Of a stretch of 64,000 bases of DNA, positions 42,125 to 50,308 are shown piece after piece. The stretch is from Prevotella sp. (GTDB lineage Bacteria > Bacteroidota > Bacteroidia > Bacteroidales > Bacteroidaceae): contig JAEEWT010000002.1 of assembly GCA_016287755.1 (NCBI GenBank), forward strand, positions 62,001-126,000. The letters run 5' to 3'. The position numbers and the translations under genes were made by a program. The first letter of the stretch is position 1, and each line of letters starts with the position of its first letter. Below the pieces are notes generated by a model. It searched no databases and had not been told where the DNA came from. It worked only from the letters and a program-made list of their open reading frames with translations.

Positions 42125-43681
42125 ATGAAAAAGATTATTAATTCAATGTTGATGCTGGCCATGGCGGCCATGACATTCGTGAGCTGTGAGGATGTACCGG
42201 AGCCCTACTCCTGGCCAACACCTCCGGAAAGCGGAAATGAAGAAGAGGTAATAACCCCGCAAGGTAGCGGAACACTCGAAGACCCGTATAACGTGGCAGC
42301 AGCACAGGCACTTATCCAGACTTTGGGAGCCGATGTGCAGTCAGAGGAGATCTACGTCAAGGGCTTCATCTCTCAGATCGACGACATCTCACCGGTGCCC
42401 GAAACCACTTATGGTAATGCTACCTATTGGATTTCCGACCAGAAGGGATCAACAGCAGGTCAGCTGGAAATCTACCGTGGTTACTCATTAGGTGGAGAGA
42501 AGTTCACCTCGAAGGATGAAATCAAGGAAGATGATGAGGTCATTGTATTTGGTAAGGTCGTGAACTTCCGTGGCAGCACACCTGAGTTCACTACGGGTAG
42601 CTCGATCTACTCGTTGAACGGAAAGACCGCTGGCGAGAAACCTCAAAGCGAAACCATCGGTACCCTCGATGAACCCATCACTGTGTCTAAGGCTGTTGAG
42701 TTGATCAATGCTCTCGAAGAGGGTGGCAAAACGGAACAGGATGCCTATATCAAGGGAAAGATTACCACCATCAAGACCAAGGATGAGGACATCTCGAAGT
42801 ACAAGAACATCGACTACATCATCTCTGATGGTACCAACGAGCTGACCGTCTTCCGTGGCAAGAACTTGAACAACACCGACTTCACCGAACCTGGTCAGAT
42901 CAATGTAGGTGACGAGGTGATTGTCATTGGTAAGCTCACCAAGTATGTGGATAAGAATGGAAAGATGACTCCTGAAGTGGCACAAGGCAACTACATCGTG
43001 AAGCTGACCAAGGGCGGCGGTGGCACACCTGATACGGGTGTCAAGACTGTAACAGTAGCTGAGTTCAACGCTGCTTCTGAGAGCAACGATGTGTGGTATC
43101 AATTGACTGGTACCGTGAAGAACCTGAAAGACAATGATCAATACGGCAACTTCGACTTGGAGGATGAAACAGGTTCGGTCTATGTCTATGGCTTGCTATC
43201 TGAAAAAGGCGGAGAGAAGAAGAAGTTCCAAGAACTAGCTGCTGCCAAGGGTATAAAGGAAGGTAGTAAGATTACCATCATTGGTACACGTGGTTCCTAC
43301 AATGGCAAGATAGAGGTGATGAACGCCTACTTTGTCAAAATTGAAGACGGTGACTCATCTGGTTCGGGTGTTAAAATTGTATCGGTAGCCGACTTTAATG
43401 CAGCCTCTGAGAGTAATGATGTGTGGTATCAGTTGACAGGTACTGTAAATAACCTGAAAGACAATGACCAGTATGGTAACTTTGATTTGGTGGACTCAAC
43501 AGGTTCGGTCTACGTATATGGTGTATTGTCAGAGAAAGGTGGAGAGAAAAAGAAATTCCAAGAACTGGCAACATCTAAGGGTATCAAGAATGGCAGTACT
43601 ATCACCATCATTGGTACACGCGGTTCATACAATGGCAAGATAGAGGTAATGAATGCCTACTTTGTCAGTGTTAGTAACTAA
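42125..43681 (+). CDS. Lipoprotein with four OB-fold domains
   Basis: 518 residues. Lipobox ends TFVSC (Cys21), then EDVPEP. Two DUF6359-like OB domains (about 52-165, GTLEDPYNVAAAQALIQTL; about 178-298, TLDEPITVSKAVELINAL) share the IYVKGFIS and VGDEVIVIGKL strands with the surface protein at 10059-12671. Two further OB domains (306-415 and 416-518) are near copies, about 86% identical in protein, carrying WYQLTGTV, YGNFDLED and ITIIGTRGSYNGK. Such OB domains resemble those of bacterial nucleic-acid-binding or YhcR-type nuclease proteins, but no catalytic domain is present. Third gene of the receptor operon. Confidence 0.88.
   Translation: MKKIINSMLMLAMAAMTFVSCEDVPEPYSWPTPPESGNEEEVITPQGSGTLEDPYNVAAAQALIQTLGADVQSEEIYVKGFISQIDDISPVPETTYGNATYWISDQKGSTAGQLEIYRGYSLGGEKFTSKDEIKEDDEVIVFGKVVNFRGSTPEFTTGSSIYSLNGKTAGEKPQSETIGTLDEPITVSKAVELINALEEGGKTEQDAYIKGKITTIKTKDEDISKYKNIDYIISDGTNELTVFRGKNLNNTDFTEPGQINVGDEVIVIGKLTKYVDKNGKMTPEVAQGNYIVKLTKGGGGTPDTGVKTVTVAEFNAASESNDVWYQLTGTVKNLKDNDQYGNFDLEDETGSVYVYGLLSEKGGEKKKFQELAAAKGIKEGSKITIIGTRGSYNGKIEVMNAYFVKIEDGDSSGSGVKIVSVADFNAASESNDVWYQLTGTVNNLKDNDQYGNFDLVDSTGSVYVYGVLSEKGGEKKKFQELATSKGIKNGSTITIIGTRGSYNGKIEVMNAYFVSVSN
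43040..43678 (+). repeat. Tandem duplication of an OB-domain coding unit (330-bp period)
   Basis: The unit from 43040 is repeated from 43370 in frame. Protein identity is about 86%, with many synonymous differences, so the duplication is not very recent or is under selection. Confidence 0.9.
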
Positions 43682-43718
43682 TAACTTGTAGTATAAAACA
43701 AACTGTTTACATATCGAG

Positions 43719-43808
43719 ATTCCTATCAGCCTTATAACGCCCTGTTATCAGCCTTATAACCTATAGAAATCAGCCTAGTTAGAGGGCGTTATAAGGCTTG
43801 TAGGAATT
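43719..43808. repeat. 25-bp inverted repeat holding a 22-bp-period ATCAG array
   Basis: The arms at about 43719-43743 and 43784-43808 match in about 23 of 25 positions and share the core AGCCTTATAACGCCCT. CTATCAG at 43723, TTATCAG at 43745 and AAATCAG at 43767 are spaced exactly 22 bp, and CAGCCTTATAAC is repeated in the first two units. The related array is at 15535-15607. Confidence 0.7.
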
Positions 43809-43854
43809 TGAAGGTAAACAGACGTCGTGAAGACATGAAGAATGTGAATAAAAG

Positions 43855-43911
43855 ATTGCTCCGCTAACACACCTAATTGACTTATGATCAATAGGTTGTT
43901 GGCGGAGCAAT
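43855..43911. repeat. Long hairpin with GCTCCGC/GCGGAGC arms
   Basis: The left arm (43855-43875, ATTGCTCCGCTAACA and on) pairs with the right arm (43892-43911) along about 20 bp, with one mismatch and one bulge, and a 16-base loop. Confidence 0.7.
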
Positions 43912-43932
43912 TTATAGACACGCACACCTTAA

Positions 43933-43989
43933 ATTCCTCCGCCCTGATTCTTCTGGTAATCATGTAATTACATAATTTAGCGGAGGAAT
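43933..43989. repeat. Inverted repeat ATTCCTCCGC/GCGGAGGAAT
   Basis: Perfect 10-bp arms 37 bp apart. Between them is a perfect 12-bp palindrome, ATGTAATTACAT, at 43962-43973. Confidence 0.65.
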
Positions 43990-44131
43990 ATGTGTGGATT
44001 ATTTAAGACTGATGCAACATAAATATGTAATCTGTATGGCTGGATAGCAATCTTAATCATTGTTAAACTTTTCGGTTTTCATGCAAGATTTCAAAGTTAC
44101 TGAGTTTATCTTACAAACAACTTATTGGAAT

Positions 44132-44728
44132 ATGAAACAACTTAAAAGTATGATCATGGCAATGATGGCTGTATGTGTGTTTACGGCCTGCTCCAGTAGC
44201 GACGACATTATGGGTAATAACAACCCAACTGACCTCTATGCTAATGACATCGTGGGTAATTACAACCCAACTGACCTCTATGCTATCATCAAACCAGAAG
44301 GGGAACAACTGATAGACATTACTCCCAGTGACTATGTGCTAACCCTCGACAATATTCTTGCTGTCAATCCGGCGACAGGAGAATTCATGTTAAAAGGTAC
44401 AGAGCGCATTGATTCCAAAGCCTTTCCCATACCAGAACAGTATGTCATCCTGTTCTATTCAAACGGCAGTTTTCTTTTCGATGCTAAGCTGAATAGCACT
44501 ATCTCCAGCTATCTCCCCACGGGACTTACATTCTGCCATTTCCTAACAGACAAGAACGGTTTGGCAAGATATGACCTTGGAGCAACCCATATTGTCAGTG
44601 CTGATGGAAAGGTAATAGAGGGTAATCCTTCAGACCAGCAGGCACAAGGAATGCAGCGCATGTACCAGATACTACAAAAGGCAGGAAAAGTCAGAAGTAG
44701 CATCGATTATGACTTTCAGTTTAAATAA
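44132..44728 (+). CDS. Small lipoprotein with a duplicated N-terminal segment
   Basis: 198 residues from ATG 44132. Lipobox ends VFTAC (Cys20), then SSSDD. Residues 25-38 and 39-52 are tandem copies (DIMGNNNPTDLYAN, DIVGNYNPTDLYAI). The rest looks like an Ig-like or beta-sandwich domain (IDITPSDYVLTLDNILAVNPATGEFML) with a C-terminal helix. I do not recognise a family. It lies alone between the structured intergenic region and ribosomal protein L31. Confidence 0.7.
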   Translation: MKQLKSMIMAMMAVCVFTACSSSDDIMGNNNPTDLYANDIVGNYNPTDLYAIIKPEGEQLIDITPSDYVLTLDNILAVNPATGEFMLKGTERIDSKAFPIPEQYVILFYSNGSFLFDAKLNSTISSYLPTGLTFCHFLTDKNGLARYDLGATHIVSADGKVIEGNPSDQQAQGMQRMYQILQKAGKVRSSIDYDFQFK

Positions 44729-44833
44729 TCATATAGACAACATCCAGTCTGCCAAAGCGCCACCCGTTGGTTCTCACAGAAGGCGACTAAAAGAAAGAAA
44801 ATCGTTGTGAAAACACAAAAAGTGGAGGGAAGA

Positions 44834-44865
44834 TTTGCACAATCCGAAAAATCTTCGTAATTTTG
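44834..44865 (+). promoter_or_regulatory. Promoter of rpmE2
   Basis: TTTG at 44834-44837, exactly 20 bp, TAATTTTG at 44858-44865. Start codon 52 bp later. Confidence 0.8.
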
Positions 44866-44916
44866 CAGCCCAATTGTGTATCGACATTTAGTATTAATAT
44901 ATTTATAAACAAAGAA

Positions 44917-45174
44917 ATGAAAAAAGGTATTCATCCCGAAAACTATCGCCCCGTCGTATTCAAAGATATGTCCAACGGCGATATGTTCCTGTCACGTTCT
45001 ACATGCAAGACTAATGATACAGTAGAATTTGAAGGCGAAACTTACCCTGTGGTAAAAGTAGAAATCTCTAGCACCTCTCACCCGTTCTATACCGGTAAGA
45101 GCAAGCTCGTTGACACAGCAGGTCGTGTTGACCGCTTCATGAGCCGCTATGCTAAGAGCACTTCTAAGAAGTAA
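44917..45174 (+). CDS. rpmE2: 50S ribosomal protein L31, type B
   Basis: 85 residues from ATG 44917: [19 protein letters not shown] is the usual start. The motif [22 protein letters not shown] is characteristic. It is the zinc-free C-minus form, lacking the CxxC pair; the only Cys is in SRSTCKTND. Part of the large subunit central protuberance. Own promoter and terminator. Nothing odd. Confidence 0.97.
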   Translation: MKKGIHPENYRPVVFKDMSNGDMFLSRSTCKTNDTVEFEGETYPVVKVEISSTSHPFYTGKSKLVDTAGRVDRFMSRYAKSTSKK

Positions 45175-45212
45175 TATATATACCTTATTATATATATAGA
45201 AGAGTTTAAGGC

Positions 45213-45263
45213 AAAGTGTGTCAGGGTGTAGTTGCATATGCACGCTGACACACTTTCTTTTTT
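45213..45263 (+). terminator. Intrinsic terminator of rpmE2
   Basis: AAAGTGTGTCAG (45213-45224) and CTGACACACTTT (45245-45256) form a perfect 12-bp stem, followed by CTTTTTT. It ends only 17 bp before the next start codon. Confidence 0.92.
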
Positions 45264-45280
45264 CCCCTATCGCTACGCAT

Positions 45281-46204
45281 ATGACTATCCTGAAACGATT
45301 CCTATACCTGACCCTTATCCTGATCTCCTTTACTGCCTGTGGTGGTAGTGATGATGAGGATGAACCGATTACTGAAACTAACAGTAATCGGAACAATACG
45401 GCCGTATGTAAGGATGCCGACCGGTTGGAGTTCCCACATCTGAAAGGGGGCAACAACGTGGTTATCGTTCACAAGACCGACAATAACACGGTGGTGAACT
45501 ACGCCGTGGAATGGGATTGCGATAAGAAGTCGCAGCGATGGTCATGCTACGAGATGAGCAGTAGGTATATGGTGGCCAACACCTCGCGCTACTATGGGAA
45601 CCCGCAGTATCCGCTGGATCCTGATCTTCCTTTGAAAGACTACCTTGACCGACCGTCGGAGGATTATATCGTAGGCGATTATTTCTGGAACAGCGGCTTC
45701 GACCACGGTCATATCTGTCCTTCTGCCGACCGCCTCTATTCCAAGGAAGCGAACTACCAGACCTTCTACCTCACCAACATGCAGCCGCAATTCAACACGT
45801 TCAATGCCGGATTGTGGGCCATGATGGAGAAGCAAGTGCGCACCTGGGCTGCCGGGAAAGGAGTCGAGGCACTGTATGTCTGCAAGGGAGGCACCATCGA
45901 CAAGGAAGAGAATATCCTCGGGTATCTCACCTCGTCGCACACCCTGGCCAAAACCGGTAAGCTCCTTGTGCCGAAATACTTCTTTATGGCCATCCTACTG
46001 AAGAACGCACAGGGCTATCGCGCCATCGCCTTCTGGTGTCAGAACGAGAATATCGACCGCACCTATGACAGTCTGGCGAACTATACCATCAGCATCGATG
46101 AACTGGAGAAGCGCACAGCTATCGACTTCTTCTGTAACCTGCCCGACCAGACGGAGCAGAAAGTGGAACAGAGCTACGCTGCCAGCGTTTGGGGACTGAG
46201 GTAA
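45281..46204 (+). CDS. DNA/RNA non-specific endonuclease lipoprotein (NUC1 family)
   Basis: 307 residues from ATG 45281. Lipobox ends SFTAC (Cys20) followed by GGSDDEDEP, an acidic surface-export type tail. The beta-beta-alpha metal nuclease domain covers about 60-300, with GFDHGHICPSADR (general-base His144; the usual DRGH reads DHGH) and the metal-binding Asn in NMQPQFNTFNAGLW. It cuts single- and double-stranded DNA and RNA, probably outside the cell. It lies downstream of the receptor/OB-fold genes and the L31 gene. The overlapping upstream frame runs through the terminator, so ATG 45281 is taken. Confidence 0.93.
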   Translation: MTILKRFLYLTLILISFTACGGSDDEDEPITETNSNRNNTAVCKDADRLEFPHLKGGNNVVIVHKTDNNTVVNYAVEWDCDKKSQRWSCYEMSSRYMVANTSRYYGNPQYPLDPDLPLKDYLDRPSEDYIVGDYFWNSGFDHGHICPSADRLYSKEANYQTFYLTNMQPQFNTFNAGLWAMMEKQVRTWAAGKGVEALYVCKGGTIDKEENILGYLTSSHTLAKTGKLLVPKYFFMAILLKNAQGYRAIAFWCQNENIDRTYDSLANYTISIDELEKRTAIDFFCNLPDQTEQKVEQSYAASVWGLR

Positions 46205-46264
46205 GGCAATTGAGAATTGAGAGTTTTTACAACTATTAGTCTAATTCGTCCAATTCGTAGAGAG

Positions 46265-47176
46265 ATGAAAAAGATTTGGGGAGTGTTGCTAATTCTGTTG
46301 CTGATGACCGCTTGCCAGGAGCGGCAACACCAACGAAGCATATACTATTGGAGCACTACGTTCCATTTAGATTCTACCAAAAGAACTTTTTTGAAGGAAC
46401 ACCAAATAAATCGAATCTATTTGCGTTATTTCGATGTGGTGGTAGATGATAACGGTGAGCCGATGCCGAACGCTACGGTCAGGTTCAGGGATAGTATACC
46501 CCCACAACTGGAGATCATCCCCACGGTGTTCATCGTGAACGACTGTATGAAGAAGGATGTCAGCGACCTGCCGGAGAAGATGCTGCGCCGTATTCTGCAG
46601 ATGAACGAGACACACCATGTAGGGAAAGTGAAGGAGATACAGATTGATTGCGACTGGACCGGTAGTACCCGTAAGACCTTCTTCTCGTTCATGGAGAAGT
46701 TAAAGACGCTTGCCAAGGAACAAGGCATCCGACTCTCGTCAACCATCCGACTGCATCAGCTGTCACAAACGCCACCGCCTGCCGACAGGGGTGTGCTGAT
46801 GATGTATAACACAGGCGACTTCACCCAGCTCAGTTGTGAACATCCGATTCTCGACATGCGCGATGTGAAGCCTTATCTGCCAGCCCTGCGACGTTATAAG
46901 CTGCCGCTATCGACAGCCTACCCGCTGTACCGCTGGAAGATCGTATTCCGCAACGGTCGTTATATAGGCATCCTACACACCGACGATGAGCTGCCTGTCT
47001 TACCCGGCGACAGCATCGCCATCCGACAGCCGGAACTGAGTGAGATACTCGAAGCCAAGGAGGCGGTGTCGAAACAGCAAGCAAGGGCCAACGATGAGGT
47101 GATCCTGTTCGACCTTAACAATAGTAACATAACAAGATTTAAACATACAGACTATGAAGAGATTCTTAACCATTAG
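46265..47176 (+). CDS. Unknown lipoprotein, possibly a TIM-barrel glycosidase-like fold
   Basis: 303 residues from ATG 46265. Lipobox ends LLMTAC (Cys17). Strand-helix alternation with IYYWSTTFHLD, INRIYLRYFDVVVDDNG, VKEIQIDCDWTGSTRKTFFSFMEKLKTL, SSTIRLHQL, GVLMMYNTGDF and YKLPLSTAYPLYRW looks like a (beta/alpha) barrel with DCDW as a candidate active-site strand. I do not recognise a named family with confidence. It follows the endonuclease gene by 60 bp and overlaps the next gene by 23 bases, so the three are probably cotranscribed. Confidence 0.75.
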   Translation: MKKIWGVLLILLLMTACQERQHQRSIYYWSTTFHLDSTKRTFLKEHQINRIYLRYFDVVVDDNGEPMPNATVRFRDSIPPQLEIIPTVFIVNDCMKKDVSDLPEKMLRRILQMNETHHVGKVKEIQIDCDWTGSTRKTFFSFMEKLKTLAKEQGIRLSSTIRLHQLSQTPPPADRGVLMMYNTGDFTQLSCEHPILDMRDVKPYLPALRRYKLPLSTAYPLYRWKIVFRNGRYIGILHTDDELPVLPGDSIAIRQPELSEILEAKEAVSKQQARANDEVILFDLNNSNITRFKHTDYEEILNH

Positions 47177-49256
47177 TATGCTGATGCTCCTTGTGAGCAC
47201 CCAGGCATGGTGTTGTGGTGGCTTCACGCCTACACACAACTATTATATGTTCAGCATGTTCCCGAAGAAGCAGTCGCTGTGGAACGATCCGCGGCTGGAT
47301 CAGTTCTGGGATACCTACACCAACGGAAAGGTCAAGGGTTACTACAGTTGGCAGCGTGATGACATCATTGCCGTGGCTAAGGAGAAGAACGACAAGGATA
47401 TGCTTACCTACCTCAACCTGCTCGAAGAGTACATGGACAACCAGGACGAGATCAGCAAGGGATGGGACTACCCCACGGAGGAGGAGCTGAACAAGCAAAA
47501 CGATGTCATGAAGAGAATCCTTCAGGAGGCGAAGGCCTATACGGGAACGAAGCTGCAACCACAGTTCTGTCTGTTGGTGATGCGTGCCAACATGCAATTG
47601 GAGAAGCATGCCGACAACAAGGCATATTGGGAGAATACTGCCTCCAAACTCAGCGACAGTGCCTACCGCGAGCTTATGAAGAATATCTATGCCGGTGCCA
47701 TCCTGCGTTTAGGACAGCGCGATGCTGCCTGGAATATCTATGCTGAGCAGGGTGACTATATCAGTCTGCGCTGGAGCGCCTTCAAGTACCGTAACCTGGC
47801 TGGCATCAAAACACTCTTCGCTGATCATCCTGACTCACCGGTCATCAACTACCTGGTACAGGACTTCGTGAACAGTGCGCAGGAAACGCTCGACCAGCAG
47901 CATTTCGCTGAAGGAAACGATTTTGCTGACAAGTCGTGGATTGAGGACGAGATCAATATGGTAGGTGCCAACCCGATCTATGTGGAGGAGGTACGACAGT
48001 TCATTACTTTCGCCAACGACGTGGTGAAGAGCAAGAAATCGCAGTACCCCTGTATGTGGAAGGGGGCCACAGGACTCCTCCATTACCTGCTCGGGGAATA
48101 CGACGAAGCCATGGCCGACCTTGATCAGGCACAGAAGCTCAACGGTACACAGCGCATGAAAGACAATGTGCGCTGCATCCGTCTTCTCGCCTCAACAGGC
48201 AGTCCGAAACTCGACAAGAAATACAGCAGCTATGTGGTCAACGAACTGCAGTGGCTGGAGGGGAACCTCTCGAAAGACAGCTACTATGCTTACGCATGGG
48301 ATCGTATCGTGCACTTAGGACTCTCTCCCTGCTATGAGAAAGCGGGTAACAAGAACCTGTCGACAGCCCTGCTGGGTCTTAACAAACGAAGCGGGTACGA
48401 CAACGACCCCTCCTCATGGAACAACAACTACAGCAGTGAGTACTATTACAATGCCTTGGATAAGTCAACTGCCGAGCAAACCCTTTCCTACTTCCAATAC
48501 CTGAGCAGTAGTCAGAAGGATGTGCTGGAGCAGTATGTTATTGGTAAGGTGAACCACGACAATGACTATTTCAACGACCTCATCGGAACGAAATACCTGG
48601 CAGAGGGTAATTTCACAGAGGCTGCGAAGTATCTGGAGAAGGTACCGCTGAAGTTCATCGAGAACCAGAACATCAGTTGGTATATGGCAAACCGCGACTA
48701 CACCAAGGATCCCTGGCTCAATGATCGCGAGAACGAAGGTTTCTCGAGTGGTGAGGACGGACCGGGTAAGGGTAAGATTACGGTGAATAAGAAACTGGCG
48801 TTCTGTAAGGAGATGCAGCAGCTGCAGGCCAAGCATCTGCTGACTGGTGATATTGCCCAGAAGAAACAGCTGGCTTATGACATCGCCGTTCGCCTCTTCC
48901 AAGCCTCGTTCAAAGGCGATTGCTGGTTCCTTACCCATTACGGATGGAGTTGTGCCGATGAGCAGAATCCCCTTGAGAAGGATTTCCTGCAGGCAACCGT
49001 TACTTATCTGAATGAAGCAAAGACAGCGAATAACTTTGACCTGAAGCAGAAGAGTCTGTATGCCCTCGCCTACATCCCCTTGGACGAATGGCAGGAATAC
49101 AGTTGGGAAAAAGGTGAATTTGTAACAAAGAAAGACTCACGCCAGTATCAGGCGCTGAAAGAGCTGAGCGATTTCCGTCGTGACAACCTGTCAAAGGTAA
49201 GCAGCTACATCAGCAAGTGCGATGTGCTGGTTCAATTTATGAAAAGTGATAAGTGA
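47154..49256 (+). CDS. Large secreted protein of unknown function, helical-repeat type
   Basis: 700 residues. Signal peptide about 1-20 (VSTQAWCC). The mature part is helical throughout, with TPR/Sel1-like pairs such as YRELMKNIYAGAILRLGQRDAAWNIYAEQGDY, GATGLLHYLLGEYDEAMADLDQAQKLNG and KYLAEGNFTEAAKYLEKVP. No catalytic motif seen. The start ATG at 47154 overlaps the preceding lipoprotein gene by 23 bases. It may be a scaffold for the exported proteins of the same operon. Its stop TGA is the first triplet of a 7-bp repeat array. Confidence 0.8.
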   Translation: MKRFLTISMLMLLVSTQAWCCGGFTPTHNYYMFSMFPKKQSLWNDPRLDQFWDTYTNGKVKGYYSWQRDDIIAVAKEKNDKDMLTYLNLLEEYMDNQDEISKGWDYPTEEELNKQNDVMKRILQEAKAYTGTKLQPQFCLLVMRANMQLEKHADNKAYWENTASKLSDSAYRELMKNIYAGAILRLGQRDAAWNIYAEQGDYISLRWSAFKYRNLAGIKTLFADHPDSPVINYLVQDFVNSAQETLDQQHFAEGNDFADKSWIEDEINMVGANPIYVEEVRQFITFANDVVKSKKSQYPCMWKGATGLLHYLLGEYDEAMADLDQAQKLNGTQRMKDNVRCIRLLASTGSPKLDKKYSSYVVNELQWLEGNLSKDSYYAYAWDRIVHLGLSPCYEKAGNKNLSTALLGLNKRSGYDNDPSSWNNNYSSEYYYNALDKSTAEQTLSYFQYLSSSQKDVLEQYVIGKVNHDNDYFNDLIGTKYLAEGNFTEAAKYLEKVPLKFIENQNISWYMANRDYTKDPWLNDRENEGFSSGEDGPGKGKITVNKKLAFCKEMQQLQAKHLLTGDIAQKKQLAYDIAVRLFQASFKGDCWFLTHYGWSCADEQNPLEKDFLQATVTYLNEAKTANNFDLKQKSLYALAYIPLDEWQEYSWEKGEFVTKKDSRQYQALKELSDFRRDNLSKVSSYISKCDVLVQFMKSDK

Positions 49257-49375
49257 GAGATGAGAGATGAGATATAAGAAATGAGAAATGAGAGATATGA
49301 TTAGTTTCAAGACATGGCATTTGCGCTAAGCCCTAGTGGTAATCATATCTCTCATTTCTCATCTCTCATTTCTCA
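49254..49375. repeat. Stop-anchored heptamer arrays forming a 23-bp perfect inverted repeat
   Basis: From the stop of the 700-residue gene, heptamers TGAGAGA, TGAGAGA, TGAGATA, TAAGAAA, TGAGAAA, TGAGAGA run in exact register. From the trxB stop on the other strand a like series (TGAGAAA, TGAGAGA, TGAGAAA, TGAGAGA) runs inward. The inner parts, 49281-49303 and 49340-49362, are perfect 23-bp inverted copies with a 36-base loop. Could serve as a two-way terminator-like structure, although without U-tracts. Confidence 0.85.
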
Positions 49376-50302
49376 TCTTTGTAAATACCGTTCTGCTTCC
49401 AGCGCCGCCTTGCAACCGGTGCCAGCAGCCACAATCGCCTGTCGATAGACAGGATCGCATACATCCCCGGCAGCAAACACGCCGGGGATTTTTGTTGCCT
49501 GCGTGTTCCCGATGGTCTTGATATACCCAATCTCATCGGTGTCAAGCCATTCCTTAAAGACATCGCTGTTGGGTTTATGACCGATGGCGAGGAAGAAGCC
49601 GTCAACAGGAATATCATAATGACTCTCGTCGGCTTCGCCTTTGCGCTTTACCAGATGAACACCCTCTACCCCGTTCTCACCATAGAGACCGATGGCATTA
49701 TGCTCGAAGAGGATTTCGATGTTCTCTGCATTCATCACCCGTTCCTGCATCACCTTCGAGGCACGGAGGAAGGGCTTACGTACAATCAGATACACCTTCT
49801 TACACAAACCCGACAGGTAGAGTGCATCCTCGCAGGCCGTATCACCACCGCCTACCACGGCAGTCACCTTCTTACGATAGAAGAAACCGTCGCAAGTGGC
49901 ACAGGCAGAGACTCCCTGACCACGGTATTTCTCCTCATCTGCCAAGCCCAAGTACTTCGCTGAAGCACCCGTAGCGATGATCACCGTGTCGGCCTCGATC
50001 TGCGTTCCGTCATCAATGGTGAGCACATAAGGAGGCTTACTGAAATCGACTTGTGTCACGATTCCGTCGCGCAGGTCGGCTCCAAAGCGTTCCGCCTGCT
50101 CACGCATATCCATCATCATCTGGTTTCCATCAACCCCCTGCGGATAGCCGGGGAAGTTCTCCACCTCAGTAGTCTGCGTAAGCTGACCGCCCATCTGCAG
50201 TCCGCAATACAACACAGGCTGCAGGTTGGCACGACTGGCATAGATGGCAGCGGTATATCCAGCCGGTCCGCTACCGATAATCAAACACTTTGTCTTTTCC
50301 AT
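49373..50302 (-). CDS. trxB: Thioredoxin-disulfide reductase
   Basis: 309 residues from ATG 50302; the TTG just before it is not needed. FAD-binding GSGPAGYTAAIYASRANL near the N-terminus, the redox pair in CATCDG (Cys134, Cys137), the NADPH-binding VVGGGDTACEDALYL and the C-terminal FAD motif IPGVFAAGDVCDPVYRQAIVAAGTG. Reduces thioredoxin with NADPH in the cytoplasm. It follows the glutathione-peroxidase-like gene by six bases, so the thioredoxin system probably supplies that peroxidase. Confidence 0.97.
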   Translation of the reverse strand: MEKTKCLIIGSGPAGYTAAIYASRANLQPVLYCGLQMGGQLTQTTEVENFPGYPQGVDGNQMMMDMREQAERFGADLRDGIVTQVDFSKPPYVLTIDDGTQIEADTVIIATGASAKYLGLADEEKYRGQGVSACATCDGFFYRKKVTAVVGGGDTACEDALYLSGLCKKVYLIVRKPFLRASKVMQERVMNAENIEILFEHNAIGLYGENGVEGVHLVKRKGEADESHYDIPVDGFFLAIGHKPNSDVFKEWLDTDEIGYIKTIGNTQATKIPGVFAAGDVCDPVYRQAIVAAGTGCKAALEAERYLQR

Positions 50303-50308
50303 CAATGA

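Larger units (their letters stand above)
43682..44131. other. 450-bp structured intergenic region
   Basis: No convincing gene. It contains a 25-bp inverted repeat with a 22-bp-period motif array (43719-43808), a strong hairpin (43855-43911) and a further inverted repeat (43933-43989) that shares the GCGGAG core with it. No clear -7 box precedes the lipoprotein gene at 44132. The minus-strand frame 43775-43963 follows the inverted repeats and has no coding character. Confidence 0.6.

Noticed and set aside
43775..43963. Short minus-strand frame in the structured intergenic region
   Set aside because: It runs through inverted-repeat arms and has no start signal or family resemblance; better explained by the repeats.
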